NCBI GenBank assembly: GCA_024509875.1
Contig: JAMPIV010021232.1
Location: forward strand, 248,001 to 312,000
Length of the DNA: 64,000 bases
Reading direction: 5' to 3'
Origin: Oreohelix idahoensis
Taxonomy: Eukaryota; Mollusca; Gastropoda; Stylommatophora; Oreohelicidae
Numbering within the stretch: position 1 is the first letter of the stretch; every line of letters begins with the position of its first letter. This document shows, piece by piece, positions 20,390 to 29,529 of this stretch. The notes beneath the pieces are model-generated. The model did not search any database and was not told the DNA's origin. It saw only the letters and a list, made by a program, of their open reading frames with translations. Position numbers and translations under genes: made by a program.

Positions 20390-20965
20390 GCCTGTCTATA
20401 ATATTGGTCACATGTTACTTTATTTTCATAGTCAAACCATGCTTTGATTTCTTCTGTTGACATTTGTTATAAATGTGATGAAAATTGCTGTAATCCACTT
20501 GATATGGTCATGTGTCTGAAATATGCAGCTTTGTTTTTTTCTTTGACAGTTGATTCATTTTGTCATCATCATCTTTTGGCTCCACACCGAGAAAAGGTCT
20601 TCAACTAATCCACATCACAGCAACTAAATTCCACTCTCTCCATATTCCTCTCTGCTGCCACCACATTTATATAGCCCAGCAACCAGTCATTATGTTTCTT
20701 TAAGGTGTCTTTTACCTTCCCCCTCATTGAGCCCTTGAGGTGTGGATATATAGAATTGGTCACGTCTCATGGGAAGAGAAGAAAATAAAGTCATTCTAGA
20801 AAACCTAGTAAATTAATATTAGACAAACACAAAGGTATGTTTTCAGGCACTCGTAAGAAATAAAGAAGTAGAACACTAGACAACAGAAAAACAACAGACG
20901 TGAGTGGCTTACCCAGGGTTCGAACCCCGTACCTTCCTTATGTATAGAAAACCTAGGAGTGAAAA
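20390..20965. other. Unassigned; tRNA-like B box at 20920
   Basis: Mostly unrecognised. 20905-20940 holds GGCTTACCCAGGGTTCGAAC, whose GGTTCGAACCCC part is a perfect RNA polymerase III B box, probably a tRNA-SINE relic. The stretch 20570-20760 looks like an old LINE 3' end but is too diverged to place. Confidence 0.4.
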
Positions 20966-20967
20966 CG

Positions 20968-21225
20968 AGAATTGATGAAGGAGATCAAAATTAGACAGCT
21001 AAAATATTTTGGCCATATAAAAAGACATAGCACCTTACTGAAGACCATAATATAAAGAAGAGTTGAAGGCAAACATTCAAGAGGAAGACAGTGCTATAAT
21101 GTGGGAAGATAACATCAAGAGATGAACAGGATAGAGTCTATCAGAGTGCACCATCAAGAGACAGAAGACGGAGATCCATTGCAGTCAACCTTCAGTGTGA
21201 AGATGGCAGATGATGATGATGATAC
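20968..21225 (+). repeat. LINE-2 3' fragment
   Basis: The plus strand encodes MKEIKIRQLKYFGHIKRH with one frameshift and ends GAAGATGGCAGATGATGATG. It is the same 3' end as at 2009-2300. Confidence 0.85.
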
Positions 21226-21409
21226 CCTCCCCTCAGTTCATCGTCACCTGAGATGTCCTCTGTTTCTGGTCTCTTCCATTCTGAGGTTATATTCCCCTGC
21301 TACTGGGTGATTGAGATTTCATTCTCACAAATCATTCAAACCATCTTATTGTGAGAATGAATGCACCGCCGTTGTCTCTTGTTAGATTCATTATAAAGGT
21401 ATCCAGTGG

Positions 21410-21930
21410 AACAAAGAAAGAATAGAAGAACTGCCCCCTCAACAAGTCGTAAGAGATGACCAAGGTCAGATTGTTTATTTGGGACCAAAGACGCAGCAAA
21501 CGAGATGAATGCAGTTAGCGACCCATAGCTTGACAGCTTGCGTCAGGGTCAGCAAACCAGAGCTGACCAAGACCCTACTCCACCTCCAAGTGGTGGTTAT
21601 GGAAACAGGCTGCATCACTGCAGTCTAGATGAGAGAGTAGGGATCGAAGAGGGAAGGCAAACCCGGTCCCAAAAAATGCCGTGCTGAAGTCGGTTGTGTC
21701 GGCCGAAAGGCGCAAATATCGCAGCTCCGCTGTAAACGGACACAACGCAAACAACGTCCGTTTCAGGACGAACGAGGAAGAAGATTGTTTATCTAGTTAG
21801 CAACCTCATCAATTAAAGCAAATTGCTACAGAAACAGCACAAGAGTTGCTTTTGTGCAGGCTTTCTGCATAGTTAGCATTTCAGTGGTGGCCCATTGCAC
21901 CACATGGGGCAAAATAAGGGACTGTCATGC
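21410..21930 (+). mobile_element. SINE C copy split by SINE A
   Basis: SINE C sequence at 21410-21478 (GAACTGCCCCCTCAACAAGT) resumes at 21793-21930 (AGCAACCTCATCAATTAAAG). SINE A lies between the two parts. Confidence 0.8.
21479..21781 (+). mobile_element. SINE A copy 2 with 11-bp TSD, inside SINE C
   Basis: 303 bp from TTGGGACCAAAGACGCAGC to the tail GAGGAAGAA, flanked by perfect AGATTGTTTAT (21468-21478 and 21782-21792). It is about 85 percent similar by eye to 5012-5318. The tail type (GAA) matches that of LINE-1. Confidence 0.9.
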
Positions 21931-22042
21931 AGTCTTAAAGGAAAACTTTCCTCTATATAAGGAGGAAAAACAAACAAATGAACTCTACCTTAAACGTTTG
22001 AAATAAGTTTTGGTTGTATAAACATTTCTTCCTTTTCTACAG

Positions 22043-22123
22043 GCTGTCACAGAGGAGAAGTTCTGCATTTTATTTCAGTCTGAGTTCAATGTTGGTGGCA
22101 ATGAGTTAGTCTTTCAAGTGTGG
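22043..22123 (+). CDS. STAT: STAT exon d: DNA-binding domain
   Basis: The exon is 81 bp, with acceptor CCTTTTCTACAG and donor GTATGT, phase 0 on both sides. It encodes [15 protein letters not shown] followed by [12 protein letters not shown]. The segment V-T-E-E-K-F-x-x-L-F-x-S-x-F and N-E-L-V-F-Q-V is strongly conserved among STAT proteins. Most family members carry Lys where Trp is seen as the last residue; the frame is otherwise undisturbed. Confidence 0.94.
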
Positions 22124-22507
22124 GTATGTATTCTTTTTTTCATATTGCTTTTTTTTTTTTTTTTATGTGTTGACCATATTTAGATCCACCCTGTGCAAAT
22201 CAGTGCAGTTCACACTAAGTTTATCACCACTTTTGTTTGCTCCATCTCTGTGGTTTAATGTCTTCTTTGTTCCATCTCTCTTTCCTCCTTTTCCCAAAGT
22301 GTTCAGTCTCAGGACCACATGTGTTGCATCAGACCACAGTTTGAGCTGCTGACCTCTATTATATCATTTTCTATTTAAGCTATGGATCCAAAGTTGACCT
22401 AATTATGCCTCAGGGTCTGCCATTTTCCCCGTTGCCCTCTAAAGTTCATTTTATTGCTTTGTAGGCTGGATACCTTGGTATAAACCTGAGTGTGTGTATA
22501 AATATAT

Positions 22508-22840
22508 ATGGGAGCCGCGCTAGTGTAGTGGTTACCACACTGCGCTGGCGATCGGGTGATCCAGGTTCACGTTGGCAAGATATTTGGAGGAGTGTCTTCG
22601 ACCGGGACTTGGACTGGATTAATTTGAGTCCTGGCGAAGGCATTTGAAGGAGTGCCTTCGACCGGGGACTGGAGTAGCCTGAGCGGCTCCTGAGCACAAA
22701 CCCTCTGTGGATGGGAAGGAGCGGAGATGGCATGGACTTCTGGCTCCTGACCTGGTGGGAAGGAAAGCCCACAGGCTCCCCAGCTTCGCAATGCCATTGG
22801 GCCGAAGGGCTGAAGCCCAAGTGCCGCTGGATAGGGAAAA
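22508..22840 (+). mobile_element. SINE B copy, tRNA-derived
   Basis: Begins GGGAGCCGCGCTAGTGTAG. The A box is TAGTGTAGTGG. The B-box region is GTGATCCAGGTTCACG. The body has tandem subunits containing GACTGGATTAA and GAAGGAGTG. A second copy is at 55308. Confidence 0.85.
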
Positions 22841-22854
22841 AAAACAAAAAATAT

Positions 22855-22866
22855 ATAGATATATAG

Positions 22867-22952
<86 letters not shown>
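22855..22952 (+). repeat. (TA)n(GA)n microsatellite
   Basis: A run of TA dinucleotides (22869-22913) followed by GA dinucleotides (22914-22951), next to SINE B. Confidence 0.97.
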
Positions 22953-23136
22953 AACCACCTTCTCTAGAGTCCAGTTCATTGCTTTATAGGCTTGTATACC
23001 TTAGTATAATCCTGAGTGTACACTTTTGTCCACATAAAATTATTCAGTAATTCAGGGAAGTAGTTTCAATTATTTTCTATTATTTTCACTTCATCATACG
23101 ATCTTTCCCATTTCAAACATAGCTATTAGGAATGTT

Positions 23137-23395
23137 GGGAGCCGTGGTAGCGCAGTAGTTAGTGCACTGGCTTCCTAGCTCTGTGGTCCATGGTTCGATC
23201 CCCAGTTGAGGTGGGATTTTTTAGACCCAGCCTCATGAACTGGGTACCAGAGTAACTCTGGGAAGGTTAAGGTAGCTGGCGTGATGCTGACCACATTCCC
23301 CCAAGTGTGCCAGTGGTTAAGAAAATATGGGCCTAACACAATATTCCCAATAGGCCTCAGTGGGCGTGTAACGGGATCCTTTACTTTATTTTTTT
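23137..23395 (+). mobile_element. Second tRNA-derived SINE type
   Basis: Starts GGGAGCCGTGGTAGCGCAGT with A box TAGCGCAGTAGTTAG and an exact B box GGTTCGATCCCC, then an unrelated body (TGAACTGGGTACCAGAG, GTGTAACGGGATCC). The 5' GGGAGCCG is shared with SINE B, so both probably derive from related tRNA heads. Confidence 0.85.
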
Positions 23396-23454
23396 ATTAG
23401 GAATTTTCATATATTATTTAACATTTCTTTTTCTTTGTTTCTCCATACTTTTTT

Positions 23455-24105
23455 GATACCATTGTGCATGGAGGCATATCTGGAGTCATTCTTATATGAC
23501 CACGAGCTAAGCACAATGGTATAGTTTCCAGATGTGGAAGTGAACCTCTGTCTATGAGGCTAATTACACCCTCAATGACTCTTGAAATAATGCACACATT
23601 TCCAGGGATTCCCTCTATGGTGAAACAAGTTGAGAACCCAGCATTCCACACTAAGCTCGGAGGAGTCACTTGAGCCCCAGATGTAACTCTGGCTTTTACC
23701 TGGTTGGCTGCATGCAGGAGTATCTCACTATGGACCCCATGATAGGCAGAGGGAGCTGAGAAGTGGCTTTGTGTAAGGCATGACAATTCCTTGGGAGAGC
23801 CCAGAACCAGAGCACAGTATTTTATCTCTGCATATTTAGAGAGCCCCCCCTTTGATGGTGGGGAATGCACAATTTGCCTCACGCTTTGTCCTCCTAGCTT
23901 GAGACCAGATGTGATGATCCTTTAAATGCAAGCCAAGCTGAAAAAACTGGAGCTCATGACTTCAACTCAACATGTTTTGGAATATCAGAAAAGCCACAGG
24001 AAAAGCCTAGACCTACAGTGTAGATAATACCAAGGGGTCTTCAACTTGGTAATGGCTGCAAAAGAGCGAGAAGCTCAGCAGCCCAGTTAAAACAAATTGA
24101 AAGCT
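23455..24105 (+). repeat. Repeat E copy 1
   Basis: About 650 bp. It runs from CATGGAGGCATATCTGGAGT through GAGGCTAATTACACCCTC, TGAGCCCCAGATGTAACTC and GTGATGATCCTTTAAATGC to GAGAAGCTCAGCAGCCC. A 154-codon frame on the minus strand is partly shared with the other copies. Confidence 0.9.
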
Positions 24106-24227
24106 TTCTTTTATAGATTTATGTATTTTTGTGATATTATGATTATTTTATTATTCTGCTTCCCAGAGCCAAAAATAGCTAGATTTGCTCTATGTTTTAA
24201 AGTCCTGTATAACTGATTATATTTTGT

Positions 24228-24640
24228 GTGTTCTTAGGACAAGTAGTACTCCATTCTCAGAGGCCTATATGACTTGTATTACTGTATGTCCCTGAGACTA
24301 GGACTAGTAGTACTCCATTCTCAGAGGTCTATATGACTTGTATTACTGTATGTCCCTGAGACTAGGACTAGTAGTACTCCATTCTCAGAGGTCTATATGA
24401 CTTGTATTACTGTATGTCCCTGAGACTAGGCCAAGTAGTACTCCATTCTCAGAGGTCTATATGACTTGTATTACTGTATCTCCCTGAGACTAGGACTAGT
24501 AGTACTCCATTCTCAGAGGTCTATATGACTTGTATTACTGTATGTCCCTGAGACTAGGACTAGTAGTACTCCATTCTCAGAGGTCTATATGACTTGTATT
24601 ACTGTATCTCCCTGAGACTAGGACTAGTAGTACTCTGTTT
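24228..24640 (+). repeat. 64-bp tandem repeat, about 6 copies
   Basis: The unit starts GGACTAGTAGTACTCCATTC, continues TCAGAGGTCTATATGACTTG and ends TATTACTGTATGTCCCTGAG plus ACTA. Very low divergence. Confidence 0.97.
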
Positions 24641-24724
24641 GTCTCAGAGCCATGCAGGACTGATTTTATCCATTTCCGATGGTCACATAATACTTGCTGT
24701 ACTCCATGTAATAGTATTCCACAT

Positions 24725-25375
24725 CTCTGGACTATGCATGGAGACAGATCTGGGGTCATCCTTATATGACCACCAGCTATGCACAATGCTATAATATACA
24801 TATGTGAAAGTGAACCTCTGTCTGTGAGGTTAATTATACCCTCATTGACTCTTGAAATCATCCATACGCTTCCAGTGATTCCCCCAGTGGTGAAACTTGT
24901 TGAGAACCCATCACTGCACACTAAGCAAGGATAAGTCACTTGAGCCCCAGACGTAACTCTTTGGCTTTGATCTGGCTACTGCATGCAGGATGATCTCACT
25001 GTGGACCCAGTGATAGGCAGGGAAAGCTGAGAAGTGGCTCCGTGTATGACGTGACAATTCCTTGGGAGAACCCAGAACCAGAGCACAGTATTTTAGCTCT
25101 GCATATTTGGAGAGCCCTCTTGGATGGTGGGGAATGCTCAGTATGCCACACGCTTCTTCCTCCTAGCTTGAGACCAGATGTGATGACCCTTTAAATGCCA
25201 GCCAAGCTGGAAAAACTGCTTCTCATGACTTCAACTCAACACGTTTCAGAATGGCAGAAAAGCCACAGGAAAAGTCTGGATCTACAGTGTGGAGTCTTCA
25301 GTTTGGCTGCAACAGAGCGAGAAGCTCAGCAGCTCTATTTAAACAGCATCAACAACATCTCTAGACTAGTACACA
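24725..25375 (+). repeat. Repeat E copy 2
   Basis: Same order of blocks as copy 1 (ATGGAGACAGATCTGGGGTC to GCGAGAAGCTCAGCAGCTC), ending in short A-rich CATCAACAACATC. Confidence 0.9.
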
Positions 25376-25394
25376 ATGTCAGCAGTTGAGTCTG

Positions 25395-26058
25395 AAAAGA
25401 CTGAGAGATTATTAGAATAAATCAAGGAAATTATAACAAGACTGTATTTAATGAAACACCCCTAAAAGAATAGAATCATACACATATCTTGGTAGCAATG
25501 TAGACAAAGTTGGAGGAACAGATAGTGATATGAAAATAAGAATACAGAAGGCTAGCGCAGCTTTCATTACATTGACCAATATATGGAAATAAAAAGAAAT
25601 CAAGCCCAACACAAAAATATGAATCTTTTACATATGTCAAGTCTGTCTGATTGCATGGCTGTGAAACATGGAGAATAACAAAAACAGCAACCAAGAAGTT
25701 ACAGACTTTCATAAATCGGTGCTTGTATAGAACAGGATTGAAATGGTATGACAGGACCACCAGTGTGGAGTTTATGATATGAACCAGACAAGTGCCAGTG
25801 GAACAAGAGTTGAGAAGAAGAAACTGGCTACGGATAGGACACACATTGGGGAAACCTGTTGTAACATTACAAGGCAATCCTTGTTCTGGAATCTCCAGGG
25901 TGAAAGAGGTAGAGGGAGGCCAAAGAAGACATGGAGAAGAGTGCTGGAGACATACATGAAGGAGATGGGGAGGACATGGAAAGGTCATGAGCTGATGGCA
26001 TGAGCCAGGGTTTGGAATGAATTTGTTGAAAGTGTGCTCCTTGGAAAGCTGATGGGTA
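25395..26058 (+). pseudogene. LINE-4 fragment
   Basis: Frameshifted LINE-4: a YLGSNVD-like block near 25475, CATGGCTGTGAAACATGGAG, then QVPVEQELRRRNWLRIGHT and GKRGRGRPK-type residues in shifted frames, ending CTGATGGGTAATG. Confidence 0.8.
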
Positions 26059-26106
26059 ATGCACGAAAGAAGCACACCTTATCTAAGAGCCATCTAAGAC
26101 TAATGG

Positions 26107-26485
26107 TCTTTCTTTGCTTTGCTTGGCCAGTAGCTCTATTCTCATGCCTCCTGGCTCCACGGGGCAATTGAGAAGGACCCCCAGTAGTAGGGGTTGGGCC
26201 CATTTGAGGCAGAGGGCCCGGCACTGCGCCTGCCTGGGTGTCCGTCACAGGGCGAGTGCCATAACGTTTTGCAGATGTAGGCATACTTCCATAGCATGTG
26301 TGCGTGGCATCCTGATTGCTGTGGTGTGCCTCTTGGCTGGTTGCCTCCGTCTTCAGCACCTTGACTTGCTAGGGCAGACTGTGGTCTTGCTCGAGTGTAG
26401 GAGGGCCTGGCCAGTCTTGGTTTTTCGGTCGCTGATGGCTGTACTTGAGCCCCATCTCCACGTTAAGGAGCTGGCCTTGATAGGG
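26107..26485 (-). mobile_element. 379-bp GC-rich retroposon with 12-bp TSD
   Basis: Bounded by perfect TAAGACTAATGG (26095-26106 and 26486-26497). On the minus strand it starts CCCTATCAAGGCCAGCTCC and ends in the tail AAGCAAAGCAAAGAAAGA. It contains a 124-codon minus-strand frame with GARRHENRATGQAKQRK. This resembles sequence upstream of the endonuclease in some RTE-like LINEs, but that is recollection, not a match. It is far more GC-rich than its surroundings. Confidence 0.75.
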
Positions 26486-26486
26486 T

Positions 26487-27010
26487 AAGACTAATGGTTA
26501 TCCACATCTCAGAGATTACACTTTATCTCTCAGAGCCATACAGGACTGTAGTTATCCACATCTCAGAGATTACACTTTATCTCTCAGAGCCATACAGGAC
26601 TGTAGTTATCCACATCTCAGAGATTGCACTTTATCTCTCAGAGCCATACAGGACTGTAGTTATCCACATCTCAGAGATTACACTTTATCTCTCAGAGCCA
26701 TACAGGACTGTAGTTATCCACATCTCAGAGATTACACTTTATCTCTCAGAGCCATACAGGACTGTAGTTATCCACATCTCAGAGATTGCACTTTATCTCT
26801 CAGAGCCATACAGGACTGTAGTTATCCACATCTGAGATTACACTTTATCTCTCAGAGCCATACAGGACTGTAGTTATCCACATCTCAGAGATTACACTTT
26901 ATCTCTCAGAGCCATACATGACTGTAGTTATCCACATCTCAGAGATTGCACTTTATCTCTCAGAGCCATGCAGGATTGCAGTTATCCACATCTCAGAGAT
27001 TGCATTTCAG
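26487..27010 (+). repeat. 54-bp tandem repeat, about 9.5 copies
   Basis: The unit is TAGTTATCCACATCTCAGAG, ATTACACTTTATCTCTCAGA, GCCATACAGGACTG. The period is a multiple of three and gives an open frame of repeated VVIHISEITLYLSEPYRT, which is not a gene. Confidence 0.97.
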
Positions 27011-27174
27011 AGCCACAAAGGACTGTGGGATGAATGTTGCTTTGTTTCTTGACATTTTATACTGAAGGCTTTAGTAGGAACATGTTTTTTCTCTTGTAAG
27101 GAAGGTAATGTTCTCATTTTGAATTTTGTATTAACTGATGAAGCTTAATGACAGAATGCATTTAATGTTAGTCT

Positions 27175-27480
27175 TCTTTTTCTTCTTCTTCTTCCACTTT
27201 TCAACTCCCAAAGCAGCATGTGACATCAACAGACTTATGCCAAGTCTTCCTGTCCCATGCCGTCAGATCAATGTCTTTCTGTGTCTTCTTCATCCCCTTC
27301 ATGCCTGTCTCCAGTTTTCTTTTCCATGTGGTCTTTGGTCTTCCTCTACCTCTCTTTCCCTGGGGATCCCAGAGCAAGGATTGTCTTGTAATGCTATCAG
27401 CAGGTTTTCTCAATGTGTGTCCTATCCATCTCCAGCATATTCTTCTCATTTCTTGTTCCACCGGGGCTTATCTAGTTCTT
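27175..27480 (-). pseudogene. LINE-4 3' fragment with open frame
   Basis: The minus-strand frame encodes RRICWRWIGHTLRKPADSI, GKRGRGRPKTTWKRKLE and DIDLTAWDRKTWHKSVD. The AAG/GAA-rich tail is at about 27175-27195. Confidence 0.85.
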
Positions 27481-27667
27481 GTCATGAGTTCCACTTTGGT
27501 GATCTTGTCATATTGTTAAGTGGGTTCTTTCATTAGATGTCAACATTTCAAAGGATATAGGCGGTTATTCAACATTTGAGAGTAGTGGGTGTCATCGGCT
27601 TTCTTCCTTCCGAACCCCATCGATCTATTATGAATATTCATGGTTATCAACAAGCCATCGTGCTTAA

Positions 27668-28179
27668 CTCTTTCAGTCCCAAGCAAAAAAGTGGGTTTGG
27701 CCCAAGCAAAAATGGCCACCCCAGTGCGTTTTTATTGTTGTTGTTTGGAAATAATTTTTTTAAATGTTCATATGCATAAATAACGTTGTTGTTGTATATG
27801 AAACTGAAGGTAATTGGATGTACTTTACTCTTGTGCTACAAGTATAAAAGCTTTCAATGAAAAATGATTAGTTATTCAAGGTAAAATGGAGGATATGCGC
27901 TTAAAAAAAATGATTAGTTATTCAAGGTAAAATGGAAGATATGCGCTTAAAAAAATCGCTTTAAAAATCTAAAATAAATATCTCAAAACAGAAACACGTT
28001 CACTCTTAAACACGTGCGGTATTTAAAAGAATGTACTTGCAGTCGGAAATGACTTTGTGGGTAGTTATAATTAGAAACAGTCTCAAACAGAGGCACATAT
28101 ACTAAAGGCTTTTTAAAGTCGATTGGGCCAAGCGCGTCTAACCCCTGAGCCTTTATAAAGTCGATTGGGACTTAAAGAG
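27668..28179. mobile_element. piggyBac-like MITE, TTAA target
   Basis: A 512-bp element with 15-bp terminal inverted repeats: CTCTTTCAGTCCCAA at the left and, inverted, CTCTTTAAGTCCCAA at the right. It is flanked on both sides by TTAA (27664-27667 and 28180-28183). Subterminal GGCCCAAGC and GGGCCAAGC form a second inverted pair. It also holds a 50-bp internal direct duplication (27860-27960, TGATTAGTTATTCAAGGTAA). No transposase. Confidence 0.8.
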
Positions 28180-28183
28180 TTAA

Positions 28184-28864
28184 TAAAATATGAATGAATG
28201 AAGAGGCTCAACAGGTTAGCCAACTTCGAGGGTCATCAACGGAGCAAACTCCTTCCTTTACAGAGTCCATACAGAACATGTTTATTTACGGTACAATTCA
28301 TATTATAGTTCATGGCATAATAAATATTCATCATATATAGATTCATCTCTAAGTAGTGCAGTCCAGTCCAATTATATAGATCAATTATTATCGTCGTCAA
28401 AACATGGTAGGCTATATATATACGCGTTGCTGCAGTGCAGTCAACCGATAGTGAGACCCACCAGTTTACGAACTTGGATCATCAAGAATAATCAATTACT
28501 TCCATAAATCTGGACTTTCAATAAACAATTGTTGTCCATAACCATTAGTGGTTCATTATTATCTTCGACCCTCTGGCCAAAATCTCAAAGATATACTTCT
28601 GCACTATAACACTATCACTGGGAGTAAAGCAAGATACATCCAATTCGCTCGGAGTTTAATAATCAAAAGGGTAAAAGTAGAACGTAGTCAAGTGGCACTA
28701 TACCAAACCACGCCATGTCATAAGATTACTGTACAATTCATTCGCGTTCAATAAAATACCGTGAAGCATGAAAAACATATATTTATAGCATCTCAAGCAT
28801 CTAATGCGTAACATTAAAAGTGCTCACAACTATAGCAGACGACATCGTTAAACGTGTCGTAACA
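28184..28864. other. Unassigned AT-rich sequence
   Basis: No open frame of note and no recognised repeat. TATATATATACGCG at 28411 and CAATAAAC at 28518 are promoter- and poly(A)-like, but there is no matching second copy to support an LTR. Confidence 0.35.
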
Positions 28865-29275
28865 CATACCACTTCTTTTCATGAAAGTCTGTCATTTGTG
28901 ATTGTTTTTGTTGTTCTCCATGTATCAGAGCCATACAATAGGACTGACTTGACATTTGAAATGAAAATTCTAATTTTTGTGTTGGTCCTGATTTCTTTTT
29001 ATCTCCATATATTGCCCCCAGTGCAATGAAAGCTTCCCTAGCCTTTTGTGTTCTAGTTTCGATGTCAGTGTCTGTCCCTCCAACTGTGTCTATATTGCTG
29101 CCTAGGTATATATATATATGTTTCTACATCTTGTGGTGTTTTGTCCAGTACAATCTTGTTATCGTTTCCTGCATTTATTCTCATTACCTTTGTCTTCTCC
29201 CTGTGTATTTTCATACCTAATAGCTGTGACCTCTCATCAAGTATTTTAATTTTGCCTTGCATCTGAATACGGTAT
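28865..29275 (-). pseudogene. LINE-4 RT C-terminal fragment
   Basis: The minus strand encodes IKILDERSQLLGMKIHREK, TKVMRINAG and KIVLDKTPQDVETYIY. This is the region after the YADD box in LINE-4-type elements. It ends 95 bp before STAT exon e. Confidence 0.8.
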
Positions 29276-29369
29276 GGGACAGAGCTGCCAAGGCATCGGT
29301 GAAATATAACATATTTTTGTTAGTGACAAAGCAGAATCATCTAGAAATTAATTGCTCCTCATCTTACAG

Positions 29370-29462
29370 ACGCTGTCACTGCCTGTTGTGGTGACTGTAC
29401 ATGGCAACCAGGAGTGCAATGCTACTGCTACTGTTCTGTGGGACAATGCCTTCGCTGAGCCA
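29370..29462 (+). CDS. STAT: STAT exon e: end of DNA-binding domain
   Basis: The exon is 93 bp, with acceptor CATCTTACAG and donor GTAAGT, phase 0 on both sides. It encodes [19 protein letters not shown] and then [12 protein letters not shown]. The [12 protein letters not shown] motif and A-T-V-L-W-D-N-A-F are diagnostic of STATs. It lies immediately upstream of the C-depleted, G/T-rich island that fills most of the following 7.5-kb intron. Confidence 0.95.
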
Positions 29463-29529
29463 GTAAGTCTTGTGACAGAAAGTGTGAAAGAGGATAAGTG
29501 ACGAGATGAGAAGAAAGGAGTGAATTAAA

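Noticed and set aside
19782..20463. Frames of over 200 codons on both strands with an 11-13 residue periodic sequence
   Set aside because: They follow from a 36-bp satellite whose period is divisible by three; repeated peptide text on both strands shows there is no coding selection.
20905..20940. tRNA gene suggested by GGTTCGAACCCC
   Set aside because: There is no acceptor stem, D arm or A box at the proper distance; only a B box is left, so it is more likely a SINE relic.
22446..22979. 177-codon minus-strand frame with poly-Ile-Tyr and poly-Ser-Leu
   Set aside because: The low-complexity part is the (TA)n(GA)n microsatellite and the rest is SINE B.
26494..26835. 113-codon frame repeating an 18-residue peptide
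   Set aside because: Product of the 54-bp tandem array, also a multiple of three.
28184..28864. LTR of a retrotransposon (TATA-like and AATAAA-like signals)
   Set aside because: No second LTR copy, primer-binding site or gag/pol sequence was found.
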